DNA from: Ampullaceana balthica | Taxonomy: Eukaryota; Mollusca; Gastropoda; Lymnaeidae | Length of the DNA: 64,000 nt | Direction: 5' to 3' | Assembly: GCA_944989445.1 (NCBI GenBank) | Contig: CALYLW010000066.1 | Location: forward strand, 960,501 to 1,024,500 | Shown: in pieces, positions 46,474 through 58,916 of the stretch | Numbering within the stretch: the stretch's first letter is position 1 | How the letters are laid out: each line of letters begins with the position of its first letter | The notes under the pieces: model-generated | Database searches by the model: none | Seen by the model: the letters and a program-made list of their open reading frames with translations, nothing else | Told to the model about the DNA's origin: nothing | Program-made: the position numbers and the translations under genes

Positions 46474-47822
46474 CAGCGATCACCAAACTTTTCTCACGGC
46501 TCACAGGATAGCAGATGAAATAACGAGAGTGGGCCACATAATCATTTTGTCCAATACTTGCCAGCCGGAACGAAAGCTCTGAGGGGAAAATAGACAAAAA
46601 ACTGAGTGGCGTGCAACGCATAACAAAGACAATAGACATGTGCTTATTGAATAAAGCTTTCAAAGAATGTGACGTTAGCAAAAAGATGGTGTGCGTTTAT
46701 CCGAATCACACAAAGGAATCAGGATAAACGCTAGATTTGTGAACCATCAACTTTTAGATTTGAAGAGCTCATCAATGTTTGGTTTGACATTGCCGCATCC
46801 AATCAAGAGAAATGATTTCAACAATTTCCACCAGTCATCTCTCTTGTTGAAAATGTTTGCTGACTGACATACGTTGTTCCAAACACTAACACCAAACCTT
46901 TGACACATTTCTTCCTTTTCGGAAATCAAACATCACGTTAAACAAGTTTTCCTCTCCGTGCTTCTCTTTCAACACTCAACTTGCTTGCGAATCAACGCGC
47001 TCAACGGGCACATTATCGATGTTAAAGTTAAACGAATTCAGGAACAGAAAACAAAAATGTAATTGTCAAGTCTGTCAAGATCTGAAATTCATTTTTTTTT
47101 AAAAAATGAATCTTCCAGTCACAAATAATTTTGGAGAGCAATCGAGTTTCACGTCTTCGAGGATTGTTGCACAAATATCTTTGAAACTTTTTAAAATGAC
47201 AACTTTTTGCCGACGTCCTTTGGCTGTCCTTTTCTGGAAGATTCAAATTCAGTTTATTCACGTGGAATAAAATTTTGAACAAAAAAAAAGGAAAACTGAA
47301 CACAGCGAGGTTGTATCTGAAAGCTGTGAATTGAATAAGTTCTATCATTTTAAGTGGGAAAAACACGTATTTCGTTTGGGTGCTTGTAAAACGGAAACAT
47401 GCCTTGAACATGGCCGAGTCACCTCACTACTGTGTTATAATACAAGTCACCGAAAATAGAATCAGAAGCTTCAAGTAAAGACTGGAAAGTCCATGTCCCC
47501 GAGTAAAGTTCACACCAGAAAGAACTGGCTTCAGTACATAAAGAATACGCTCGCTGATGTAAGATGAAGTGAATGAATAGAGCGTCCCGAATTAGCAACC
47601 TTCTAACCGAGTGTAACCTTCTAACCGCATCCCGAATTAGCAAACCGAGTGTAACTTTATCTCCAAGTATTCTAAAAGTAGTATTAACATTTAAGTTGTC
47701 TCACGTCGTCTCGGGTTCCATTGATTTTATCAAGCAAACTCAAATATACTTTCGGGGGAGTGGGGATTGAAACGCCGTCGCGGGCCGGATCTGGCCTGCG
47801 GGCTTTAGTTTGGAGACCACTG
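46474..47822 (-). mobile_element. Old degenerate hAT element
   Basis: The termini CAGCGATCACCAAACTTTT and the inverse of CAGTGGTCTCCAAACT are diverged but recognisable. The flanks CTCTCAAT and GTCTAAAT agree at six of eight positions. A GGGCCGGATCTGGCCTGCGG subterminal segment resembles that of the element at 39673-41321. Minus-strand traces such as LKEKHGEENLFN recall the same transposase family, broken by stops. Confidence 0.68.
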
Positions 47823-47954
47823 GTCTAAATCGGACGTTGTAATCTGTAATCCCCCTGTCAACCTGAATGTCCTGATGGAGCGCTGTCGATACGTTGATTG
47901 ATTTATGTTATTGAAGCAGATGCTCTCAGAACATGACTCGGTACTTGTATGGAT

Positions 47955-48655
47955 TTCAGTGTAACTGTGGTAAACATGAGATTCACTGTATAACTGTGGT
48001 AAACATGAGATTCTCTGTATAACTGTGGTAAACATGACATTATCAGTATAGCTGTGGTAAACATGAGATTCTCTGTATAACTGTGGTAAACATGACATTA
48101 TCAGTATAGCTGTGGTAAACATGGCATTATCAGTGTAACTGTGGTAAACATGAGATTCTCTGTATAACTGTGGTAAACATGACATTATCAGTATAGCTGT
48201 GGTAAACATGAGATTATCAGTGTAACTGTGGTAAACATGAGATTCTCTATATAACTGTGGTAAACATGACATTATCAGTATAGCTGTGGTAAACATGGCA
48301 TTATCAGTGTAACTGTGGTAAACATGAGATTCTCTGTATAACTGTGGTAAACATGACATTATCAGTATAGCTGTGGTAAACATGACATTATCAGTGTAGC
48401 TGTGGTAAACATGACATTATCAGTATAGCTGTGGTAAACATGACATTATCAGTGTAACTGTGGTAAACATGACATTATCAGTATAGCTGTGGTAAACATG
48501 ACATTATCAGTGTAATTGTGGTAAACATGAGATTCTCTGTATAACTGTGGTAAACATGACATTATCAGTATAGCTGTGGTAAACATGACGTTATCAGTAT
48601 AGCTGTGGTAAACATGACATTATCAGTGTAACTGTGGTAAACATGACATTATCAA
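47955..48655. repeat. 29-bp minisatellite, about 24 copies
   Basis: The unit is TGTGGTAAACATGACATTAT plus CAGTATAGC. Two main variants (GACATTATCAGTATAGC and GAGATTCTCTGTATAAC) alternate in a semi-regular pattern that suggests expansion of multi-unit blocks. The minus-strand reading is open (SCLPQLYRESHVYHSYTD), which is expected of this composition. Confidence 0.94.
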
Positions 48656-48659
48656 TTAT

Positions 48660-49045
48660 TAATTCTAACTTGGAAATACAACCCAAAGATAATCTAATAC
48701 AATCCTCGGATAAACAAAAGAAGAAAAAAAAACACTTCTTTTTTAGCATGCAAGATGAAACCACAGACAAATTCTCGTTCTTCCCGTGTCTGAAATTCGG
48801 ACATGAATGAGTTGCGTGATGAAACCAGGAAAACCAGCACTCTATCAACACTCTATCAACACTCTATCAACATTTAAAACTCTAATAAAGATTCAAGACT
48901 AGACATAAACATGGATAAACGTAGGCCACAATAATATTTTGTATAAAAAGAACATCTGTAAAAGAAAATATATGAAAAGATATGTTTAGCCTATATTATT
49001 TAAGTGAACAAAATGTGGGTGAAACTGCAATCAGGCTTATAGATT
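48660..49045. other. Spacer without recognised features
   Basis: AT-rich sequence between a minisatellite and the hairpin element. A short triplicate of CACTCTATCAA lies at 48838-48870. Confidence 0.45.
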
Positions 49046-49278
49046 AGTAGATGGAAAATATAAAAACAGGGTATGAGTGAGCCTGACAAGACGTTACAAA
49101 ACAGCGAAGGAACGTTTCGACAAAGAGCCTTCTTCAACGAACAAATAGTACACAAATAAAACACATATAAAACACATATAAAGAAATTAAAATTAAGCTG
49201 CCGTTAAATTTACTCTCTTTGGCGCTGCATTTGTGACGTCCTGTCACTCATACCCTGTTTGCATGTTATCCATCTACT
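49046..49278 (-). mobile_element. Small hairpin element with a Penelope/hammerhead-like motif
   Basis: The outer arms AGTAGATGG and CCATCTACT are perfect inverses. They continue as imperfect arms around AAACAGGGTATGAGTGA and its inverse TCACTCATACCCTGTTT. On the minus strand the interior has TTGAAGAAGGCTCTTTGTCG followed by AAACGTTCC. This is reminiscent of the GAAGAAGGC..CGAAACGT signature near Penelope-like element termini, where hammerhead-type motifs occur. The assignment is tentative. Confidence 0.5.
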
Positions 49279-49559
49279 ATATTATTTAAACATGTTTATA
49301 AAACAAGTATGCTGAAGTAGGTATTAACATTTGATAATTTAACATAAGATAAAACAGATTTGCATGTCTGACAAAGACAACTATAACGTGACATGTGTTA
49401 AGTACATTAGATTGTAATGTCCTCTTTGTGACCTTCCAAGCCTGACAATTAGGTCCACCTGCTTGTCTTATCTTGTAACTTTCTATTTGTTGCCGGTCAC
49501 AAACTTGTTAAATAAATACCACTTTATTAGCTTCAAGTTACATAGTGCTAATATCATTC

Positions 49560-50380
49560 ATTGTGTTTTCTGTTTTAAGTCTGATGTTACTCTATTGTCT
49601 CAATGTTATCTGATTTGCTTCCTGTCATTAATTTGATGTCATTCTATTGTCTCAATGTCATTGTCATTTGATTTGCTTCCTTTTTTTAGTCTGATGTCAT
49701 TCTATTGTCTCAATGTTATTTGACTTGCTACCTTTTATTAGTCTGATGTCATTCTATTGTCTCAATTTTATTTGATTTGCTTCCTGTCATCAATCTGATG
49801 TCATTCTATTGTCTCAATGCCATTTGATTTGCTCCCTTTTATTAGTCTGATGTCATTCTATTGTCTCAATGTTATTTGATTTGCTACCTTTTATTAGTCT
49901 GATGTCATTCTATTGTCTCAATGTTATCTGATTTGCTACCTTTTATTAGTCTGATGTCATTCTATTGTCTCAATGCCATTTGATTTGCTTCCTTTTATTA
50001 GTCTGATGTCATTCTATTGTCTGAATGTTATTTGATTTGCTTCCTTTTATTAGTCTGATGTCATTCTATTGTCTCAATGCCATTTGATTTGCTTCCTTTT
50101 ATTAGTCTGATGTCATTGTATTGTCTCAATGTTATTTGATTTGCTTCCTTTTATTAGTCTGATGTCATTCTATTTTCTCAATGTTATTTGATTTGCTATC
50201 TTTTATTAGTCTGATGTCATTCTATTGTCTCAATGTTATTTGATTTGCTACCTTTTATTAGTCTGATGTCATTCTATTGTCTCAATGTTATTTGATTTGC
50301 TACCTTTTATTAGTCTGATGTCATTCTATTGTCGGAATGTTATTTGATTTGCTTCCTGTCATCAGTCTGATGTCATTCTA
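49560..50380. repeat. 52-bp minisatellite, about 15 copies
   Basis: The unit is TGATGTCATTCTATTGTCTC, AATGTTATTTGATTTGCTTC, CTTTTATTAGTC. Variants GCTACC and GCTTCC, and GTTATT and GCCATT, segregate by position. Confidence 0.94.
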
Positions 50381-50539
50381 AAGCACTACCCACCAGTAAC
50401 TCTGGCTGCCCAGGGGCATTATGGTAACTATGCAAACAATACCCTGCATGCACACCATCTTGTATGTTGTAGTTAGATTGATGTACATAATGGACCAATA
50501 ACATTACAGTAGTATAATGTATGCACCAAAAAAAAATAG

Positions 50540-52790
50540 GTGGATGATGAATGCACCTGTCACCATTTGTTGGGTTGATATATTCACCTACCAACATATG
50601 GTTGGTTTGATATATTCACCTAACAACATATAGTTGATATGATTAATGCACCTACCAACATATGGTTGGTTTGATTAATGCACCTACCAACATATGGTTG
50701 GTTTGATATATTCACCTAACAACATATAGTTGGTATGATTAATGCACCTACCAACATATGGTTGGTTTGATTAATGCACCTACCAACATATGGTTGGTTT
50801 GATATATTCACCTAAAAACATATAGTTGGTATGATTAATGCACCTACCAACATATGGTTGGTTTGATATATTCACATAACAACATATAGTTGGTATGATT
50901 AATGCACCTACCAACATATGGTTGGTTTGATATATTCACCTAACAACATATAGTTGGTATGATTAATGCACCTACCAACATATGGTTGGTTTGATGAATG
51001 CACCTACCAACATATAGTTGGTTTGATGAATGCACCTACCAACATATGGTTGGTTTGATATATTCACCTAACAACATATAGTTGGTATGATTAATGCACC
51101 TACCAACATATGGTTGGTTTGATGAATGCACCTACCAACATATAGTTGGTTTGATGAATGCACCTACCAACATATGGGGGTTTGATTAATGCACCTACCA
51201 ACATATGGTGGTTTGATAAATGCACCCGTCACCATTTGTAGGTTTGATATATTTACCTACCAACATATGGTTGGTTTGATTAATGCACCTACCAACATAT
51301 GGTTGGTATGATTAATGCACCTACCAACATATGGTTGGTTTGATTAATGCACCTACAAACATATGGTTGGTCTGATGAATGCACCTACCAACATATGGTT
51401 GGTTTGACGAATGCACCTACCAACATATGGTTGGTATGATTAATTCACCTACCAACATATGGTTGGTTTGATGAATGCACCTACCAACATATAGTTGGTT
51501 TGATGAATGCACCTACCAACATATGGGGGTTTGATTAATGCACCTACCAACATATGGGGGTTTGATTAATGCACCTACCAACATATGGTGGTTTGATAAA
51601 TGCACCCGTCACCATTTGTAGGTTTGATATATTTACCTACCAACATATGGTTGGTTTGATTAATGCACCTACCAACATATGGTTGGTATGATTAATGCAC
51701 CTACCAACATATGGTTGGTTTGATTAATGCACCTACCAACATGGTTGGTATGATTAATGCACCTACCACCATATGGTTGGTTTGATGAATGCACCTACCC
51801 ACATATGGTTGGTTTGATGAATGCACCTACCAACATATGGTTGGTTTGATGAATGCACCTACCAACATATGGTTGGTTTGATGAATGCACCTACCAACAT
51901 ATGGTTGGTTTGACGAATGCACCTACCAACATATGGTTGGTTTGATGAATGCACCTACCAACATATGGTTGGTTTGATGAATGCACCTACCAACATATGG
52001 GTGGTTTGATGAATGCACCTACCAACATATGGTTGGTTTGATGAATGCACCTACCAACATATGGGTGGTTTGATGAATGCACCTACCAACATATGGTTGG
52101 TTTGATGAATGCACCTACCAACATATGGTTGGTTTGATGAATGCACCTACCAACATATGGTTGGTTTGATGAATGCACCTACCAACATATGGGTGGTTTG
52201 ATGAATGCACCTACCAACATATAGTGGTTTGATAAATTCACCTACCAACATATAGTGGTTTGATAAATGCACCTACCAACATATGGTGGGTTTGATGAAT
52301 GCACCTACCAACATATGGGTGGTTTGATGAATGCACCTACCAACATATGGGTGGTTTGATGATTGCACCTACCAACATATGGTTGGTTTGATGAATGCAC
52401 CTACCAACATATGGTTGGTTTGATGAATGCACCTACCAACATATGGTTGGTTTGATGAATGCACCTACCAACATATGGTTGGTTTGATGAATGCACCTAC
52501 CAACATATGGGTGGTTTGATGATTGCACCTACCAACATATGGTTGGTTTGATGAATGCACCTACCAACATATGGTTGGTTTGATGATTGCACCTACCAAC
52601 ATATGGTTGGTTTGATGAATGCACCTACCAACATATGGTTGGTTTGATGAATGCACCTACCAACATATGGGTGGTTTGATGATTGCACCTACCAACATAT
52701 GGTTGGTTTGATAAATGCACCTACCAACATATAGTGGTTTGATAAATTCACCTACCAACATATAGTGGTTTGATGAATGCACCATTCAGC
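50540..52790. repeat. 32-bp minisatellite, about 70 copies, largest array
   Basis: The unit is TTTGATGAATGCACCTACCA plus ACATATGGTTGG. Each unit contains ACCAAC-ATATG-GTTGGT, an inverted repeat with six-base arms. The left third mixes TATATTCACC, TTAATGCACC and GATGAATGCACC variants, and a segment with CACCCGTCACCATTTG recurs at 51223 and 51603. This marks a higher-order block of about 380 bp. The right half is more homogeneous. Confidence 0.96.
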
Positions 52791-52799
52791 ATACAATAA

Positions 52800-53300
52800 A
52801 TAGTTTGTTAAATGAACAGCTAACAACAAGTGCATGCACCTACCAATATTTAGGTTCTGGAATGACAGTTGCTTTTAACTCTTACTTCCCCACTATCTGA
52901 TAATTTCTTTTATCTAAAAATCAAGTTCAACAATTTAACTATAAGTTTTCAATAATGTTTTTAGTAAATACCTCTATTTTATTCATTTACTGCTTACTAT
53001 TTTTTATTGTTGCCAGATATTAACATAAAATTTGCCCATTCTAGTTTAACCACATTCTTTCTACCATAACACCACCCATTATTGCTTAACTAAAACTTAT
53101 GCAATTATTTCATCTCTTAAATTCACTATTCAATTTTCTAGATATATAAAAGTATTCCATCAGTAGTCCATAATAGAAGAATAATTATTTCCTTAAAAAA
53201 ATATTTTAAAGCTAATAACATTGCTTTTTTTATCTTAGGCGCTTCCATTAAAGCTCTGAAATTAAACCTTTTGAAACCATTCTATTAATACTCATTAGGG
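52800..53300. other. AT-rich spacer between two minisatellites
   Basis: No features recognised. An acceptor-like TTTTTTTATCTTAG near 53240 is followed by sequence with early stops. Confidence 0.4.
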
Positions 53301-53304
53301 CTGA

Positions 53305-54160
53305 GCTGCATACAGACATCTAACAACACTTGTATCTGGTAGCTTCATACAGACATCTAAAAACACTTGTGTCTGGTAGCTGCATACAGACATCTAACAA
53401 CACTTGTATATGGTAGCTGCATACAGACATCTAACAACACTTGTATCTTGTAGCTTCTTACATACATCTAACAACACTTGTATATGGTAGCTGCATACAG
53501 ACATCTAACAACACATGTATCTGGTAGCTGCATACAGACATCTAACAACACTTGTATCTGGTAGCTGCATACAGACATCTAACAACACTTGTATCTTGTA
53601 GCTTCATACAGACATCTAACAACACTTGTATCTTGTAGCTTCATACAGACATCTAACAACACTTGTATCTTGTAGCTTCATACAGACATCTAACAACACT
53701 TGTATATGGTAGCTGCATACAGACATCTAACAACACTTGTATCTGGTAGCTGCATGCAGACATCTAACAACACTTGTATCTGGTAGCTGCATACAGACAT
53801 CTAACAACACGTGTATCTGGTAGCTGGATACATACATCTAACAACACATGTATCTGGTAGCTGCATACAGACATCTAACAACACGTGTATCTGGTAGCTG
53901 CATACATACATCTAACAACACTTGTGTCTGGTAGCTGCATACAGACATCTAACAACACTTGTATCTGGTAGCTGCATACATACATCTAACAACACTTGTA
54001 TCTGGTAGCTGCATACATACATCTAACTACACTTGTGTCTGGTAGCTGCATACATACATCTAACAACACATGTATCTGGTAGCTGCATACATACATCTAA
54101 CAACACTTGTGTCTGGTAGCTGCATACAGACATCTAACAACACTTGTATCTGGTTTTTTT
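53305..54160. repeat. 37-bp minisatellite, about 23 copies
   Basis: The unit is TAGCTGCATACAGACATCTA plus ACAACACTTGTATCTGG, with CATACA/CAGACA and GTATCTGG/GTGTCTGG variants. Confidence 0.95.
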
Positions 54161-54221
54161 GAAAACTAATCATTTTTCAGTAATACTGAGAATTTTGTCG
54201 TTTTTAGCTGTTCAATAATGA

Positions 54222-54420
54222 CATTGGCGGCTGGATAGCTGAGGGCGTGGGTTCGAGCCCACGTAAAAGCCACAATAAAAATGATGAATGACTAACGCTA
54301 AGAAAGTCCTCCCCTGACCCGGAAGGGAGACGGGGCACCCACCAGGTCTATCAAGCCCCTAGTAAGTTCTAATGCAAACATTAGGACCCCCTTCGACCAT
54401 CATTTATGGGACTTTAAAAA
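54222..54420 (+). repeat. tRNA-derived SINE remnant
   Basis: A Pol III B-box GGTTCGAGCCC lies at about 54251, with an eroded A-box-like GGATAGCTGAGGG before it. The body carries CCCCTGACCCGGAAGGGAGA, CGGGGCACCCACCAGG and an ATGGGAC end. Target duplications were not identified. Confidence 0.6.
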
Positions 54421-54639
54421 AATAAAATATCATAGAAGACTCAAAAACAATGGCCATAACACTAAATGTGTAAGCTGAAAATACCCAGACTAAAGGAAGC
54501 TGCAACATGCTCAGCGCTAATAAACTATACTTTAATGTATGTCTTCTACATCCAGTGTCAACGGAGTATTTGGCAAGAAACTCCAGGTGTATTGTTGTTT
54601 TCATGAGAGTATGAGTTGACATTTATGTGTACATCTGAG

Positions 54640-54805
54640 CTATACATGTTCAAAGAGTGTATGAAGCAGGGCTGTACATGTTCAAAGAGTGTATGAAGCA
54701 TAGCTGTACATATTCAAGGTGTGTATGAAGCAGGGATGCACATTTTCAAAGAGTGTATAAAACAGGGCTGTACATGTTCAAAGAGTGTATAAAACAGGGC
54801 TGTAC
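54640..54805. repeat. 32-bp minisatellite, about five copies, just before Rab27
   Basis: The unit is GGGCTGTACATGTTCAAAGA plus GTGTATGAAGCA. The array ends about 30 bp before the acceptor of the first Rab27 coding exon. Confidence 0.9.
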
Positions 54806-54837
54806 TGTATTTCATTCTACTTATTATTTAATTCCAG

Positions 54838-57638
54838 ATCTGTGGATGGGGGAGGTGTCAGAGCGTACAGCCTCACCTGTAGCAGGGGGAGGTAATGCTG
54901 CAGCTGATTATGATTACTTGATTAAGTTTTTAGCCTTAGGTGAGTGTTCACTTTTTTCAAAAATCCTTAATACATATACATATTATTGGTACATATAACT
55001 GAACACAATATTATTAAAGCAAAATAAGTAAACATGGAATTAGTGCACATAGGATTATCACAATATAATTATGTTATCAACTAGAATTTTAAAATGTTTA
55101 TAATAGTTTAAAGAAAAGCTAATAAACTTAAGTAAATACGCACTACCAATTTGAAAATTTTCCAGTGTAACATTTTGTTTTCTTGTAAATGAATTGGAAG
55201 ATTGTGTACAATAAGAAATTTAAAATAATAAGCAGTAGGAGGCTGTGAGGAATTAACAAGTTTGGGCAGCAAATACAGTAAAGCCTTAAACAGTGTATTA
55301 AAAAAATGCTAGTCGTCTTGACTCCAGTTGTCTGCATTTAAATGACCCACACCCCTACCACCTTTTGTTCCTCTCTGTTTGACAAATGTCCATTAGGAGC
55401 TAAATACATGTATTTTATTTACATATCATACCAAAAATATAAACACGTATCTATATATCTGTTGTGTACTCAAGATATATCCACATATGGCTCTACTAAA
55501 CTGAGCTATTGAACATGTTCTTTGGCAGGTGACTCGGGTGTGGGTAAGACCAGTTTCCTCTACCAGTACACAGACAAAGCTTTCAATGGGAAGTTTATCT
55601 CAACTGTTGGCATTGACTTCAGGGAAAAACGAGTGGTAAGTGCATTGTGATCATTTAGTATTTTAGGCCCCATTATTGGATATAGTCATTGTGAGGCTCT
55701 GATGTGGCACTGATGTGTGGCACTGACGTGTGGCACTGATAGGTGGCACTGACGTCTGACATTGATGGTGTTCAAATCCAATTATTTTGTTTGCAGGTTC
55801 ACAGGACCGTCGGGGCAGACAACTCAGTTGGACGCAGTCATAGGATCCATCTACAGCTGTGGGATACTGCTGGCCAGGAGAGGTCAGAGGTCATGTTTTG
55901 TTGATTTTTGTGTGTGTTCAAAATGTTTGCTTGAGTGATGAAATCTTGATCCTTGATAGATTAAACAAGTCATTGTTGTAACTCTCTAAACTTTATGTTC
56001 AGGTTCTGAAGTTAACAGATTACTCCTATAAATATGTTAAGTTTTAAAAAAAATACGTAATTAGAATGAAAGGAATAACAAAAAGAATGTAGATGTTTTG
56101 AGAGTAATTTGTGAAATGGTGTGGCACTACAAGTGACACTGTTTGTATTTCTTTTTTTAAATTCAAATTTGATAGTTATCTCTTTACTATCTATATCTTT
56201 ACTTAAATTTTTAAAGTCAAGGAATCCCACTATTGGCAATCTCTGTTACACACATCATTTGGAATATATTTGAGAATAACCTGAATTCTGGATAACAAAA
56301 ATAGGATGGTACAAAGATCAGCCAACTCTAGAAATTTTGGCTGTTCAGTCCCAGTAAATTGTTTTACATGTTTGTGTCTAGTAATTGCTAGCAATACACA
56401 TACATAACCACTGTTATAAAAAGCCATCAATCCACTAAATACACAAACAGAAAGCTCATTCACTTTCACTTGTCTGGTGTTTCCATCAATCCACTAAATA
56501 CACAAACAGAAAGCTCATTCACTTTCACTTGTCTGGTGTTTCCATCAATCCACTAAATACACAAACAGAAAGCTCATACATTTTACTGAGTTCACTTGTT
56601 TTGTGTGTGCAGATTCCGAAGCTTGACGACAGCATTCTTCCGTGATGCCATGGGATTCTTGTTACTTTTTGACTTGACTAATGAAGAGTCACTGTTGAAC
56701 ACACGGAACTGGCTGAGTCAGCTACAGGTGAGTTACCTACTTTCATATCTGGCCTGCTATCTGTAACGGGTGGTTAACTTAACTTTAAAAGCTGTGGACT
56801 TGTCTTTAATATCTGACCAACCACATTAAACAGTTGTCATCTTACCACTGTTCATCTTCTCTAATAGGTAGTGATCTTACCTTTAATAACTAACCCTTCA
56901 AAGGGCAAGATTTTACCTATTTCCTAAATCGGAAGAGGCAAGATGTTATAAGATTTTTGTGGCATATTATATTATGTTAATAACTACATCATACATTTGA
57001 TGTTGGTGAACATATTTAAATGAAATAAAAGTAAATTAAAGATAATTGATTCCAGGCTTATTTTGTTCCTACCTGAGGATATATTCAAGGGATATATTAT
57101 TATGTTTTAATTTATGCATGTCCTTGGTTAATGTAACACGATATTGTTGATCCTCAGACCCATGCTTACTGTGAGAATCCTGACGTCGTGTTGTGTGGAA
57201 ACAAGGCTGACCTTGAGGACTCTCGCAGAGTATCAGAGGACAGAGCTCGGGATATGGCAGACAAGTTTGGGTAAAATAAAGCAATATTTAACTAACTCAC
57301 ATTAGTTTACACAAGATCTCATCACATACTGCAATTGTTTTCTCAGATTACCCTAAAATGTTGATGTTTGTTTAATCAGATTACCCTAAAATGTTGATGT
57401 TTGTTTTCTCAGATTACCCTAAAATGTTGATGTTTGTTTACTCAGATTACCCTACTTTGAAACAAGTGCAGTGACAGGTCAGAATGTGACCAAAGCCGTG
57501 GACTGCTTGTTGGACCGGGTTATGGCCCGCATGGAACTCCTTGTGGACCAGTCTCAGATGCCCAAACTAAAGAATGGTACCCCACACCAAGGGCCAGGCA
57601 CCTGCCATCACCATGGTAACAACGGCTGCTCTTGTTGA
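54838..57638 (+). CDS. RAB27A: Rab27 small GTPase
   Basis: The exons are 54838-54939 (ATG at 54846), 55529-55635, 55797-55882, 56613-56727, 57158-57270 and 57446-57638. The coding length is 708 nt (235 aa), with all phases consistent. Motifs in order: P-loop [18 protein letters not shown], switch [12 protein letters not shown], the Rab27-type insert before [35 protein letters not shown]4 GNKADLED, G5 YFETSA, and a C-terminal CSC for double geranylgeranylation. Rab27 proteins cycle on secretory granules, lysosome-related organelles and exosome-producing endosomes, recruiting Slp/Slac2 or Munc13-4 effectors. The N-terminus ([20 protein letters not shown]) is longer than in vertebrates, and the tail is His/Gly/Asn-rich. 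The first exon starts with eight bases upstream of the ATG, so a 5' exon exists elsewhere. The symbol is by family; A and B are not distinguished in invertebrates. Confidence 0.96.
56424..56590. repeat. 59-bp tandem triplication in a Rab27 intron
   Basis: CCATCAATCCACTAAATACA, CAAACAGAAAGCTCATTCAC, TTTCACTTGTCTGGTGTTT occurs twice in full and a third time in part. It ends about 25 bp before the exon 4 acceptor region (TTCACTTGTTTTGTGTGTGCAG), whose start resembles the unit's end. Confidence 0.9.
57337..57459 (+). repeat. 33-bp tandem repeat carrying decoy copies of the last Rab27 acceptor
   Basis: The unit TTTTCTCAG|ATTACCCTAAAATG with TTGATGTTTG recurs so that AG dinucleotides fall at 57345-57346, 57378-57379, 57411-57412 and 57444-57445, exactly 33 bp apart. 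Only the last is followed by ATTACCCTACTTTG, the true exon. The first three read into CCC TAA in the Rab27 frame. Confidence 0.88.
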
Positions 57639-58115
57639 TACAAATGCTTTTTAGGTAAACTGAGAATTTCCTCTGTGGCAACTGTTGGTTTCATCAAGCA
57701 CAAAATTTCCCATGTTTAAAGTACATCTGCTACATACAGTTACCACAATCCATACATTTGGTCATAATTATAGTAAACTGGGCATGGTTACAGTTACAGT
57801 AGCATTACTAATGAAGTTATTTCATAGATTACCCTTTTTTTCCCATGGTAAGTTAGATAATATATGACGTTAAATTATTAAATCACTTTTGCATTATTTA
57901 TACTAATGAAGACATTTGCTGGAACATCTACACCTGCATCTGTCTATATATTAAGCTTTAAATTTATTATGTTATTCACACAAATCATTGTTGTCCTTTC
58001 TATTCTAATTCTATTTTTAATTTTTACTACAGGCGAACTCTTTAAAATAACATTGAAATATTTTTCAACATGGCAATCATTTCTAACTTTTTAACAATAA
58101 ATAGTGAGCAAAAAA
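57639..58115 (+). other. Probable 3' UTR of Rab27
   Basis: An AATAAA lies at 58096-58101, about 460 nt after the stop. Another signal at 60652-60657 would allow a much longer transcript. Confidence 0.5.
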
Positions 58116-58698
58116 TACCATAATTGTGTGAGACTCGTTTCCAAAGAATACATCTCATTATGTCATTGTTTTTTCTTTTGGGAACACAAGTCTACAAATA
58201 GGAATTGGTGGTAACCTAAGGCATACAATTGTTAATAGACACTATAAAATAAATATCAAGATCTGGTAAAAATAGGAGAAGCCCAAATAATTCATTAGGT
58301 GATACCGTTGAGTGGATTCAATAATTGGCAGTGTTTCAAAACACTATAGCTTATAATTTAATGTGGCAATATAAGATCCACTGGCATTTGATCAATTATT
58401 CAATCTGCCAATACTAAATGTCAATTTTGAAGTGATTTATGTAATGATTAATCTTTTGTATTGTAATAATTGGTTGTGATTACTTTAAACAATGATGATG
58501 TGAAAAAATTGGTTGTCTTCGATGTAAATAGCATGTGTCTATTACACGTTAAGCTTTTGCTCCCTGATTTTTACCCTCGTATAAATTCAATGGTTGGCTG
58601 TTATTTGTAAGAACATTATATCAATAAATAAATGGGCACCTGTAATTTGCTAGTCCCAAAAAACAACAAAGATCTAAAAGATACACACTATGAAATCA

Positions 58699-58916
58699 TC
58701 TTAGAAATAATGTCCCTTTATTCAAACAATTATAACTCATTTAGAAATAATGTCCCTTTATTCAAACAATTACAACTCCTTTAGAAATAATGTCCCTTTA
58801 TTCAAACAATTACAAATCATTTAGAAATAATGTCCATTTATTCAAACAATTATAACTCATTTAGAAATAATGTCCCTTTATTCAAACAATTATAACTCAT
58901 TTAGAAATAATGTCCC
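58699..58916. repeat. 40-bp minisatellite, about 5.5 copies
   Basis: The unit is TTTAGAAATAATGTCCCTTT plus ATTCAAACAATTATAACTCA, nearly uniform. Confidence 0.92.

Noticed and set aside
47805..48383. 192-codon minus-strand frame with a HVYHSYTD repeat
   Set aside because: The 29-bp array cycles through all phases every 29 codons; no splice or promoter context.
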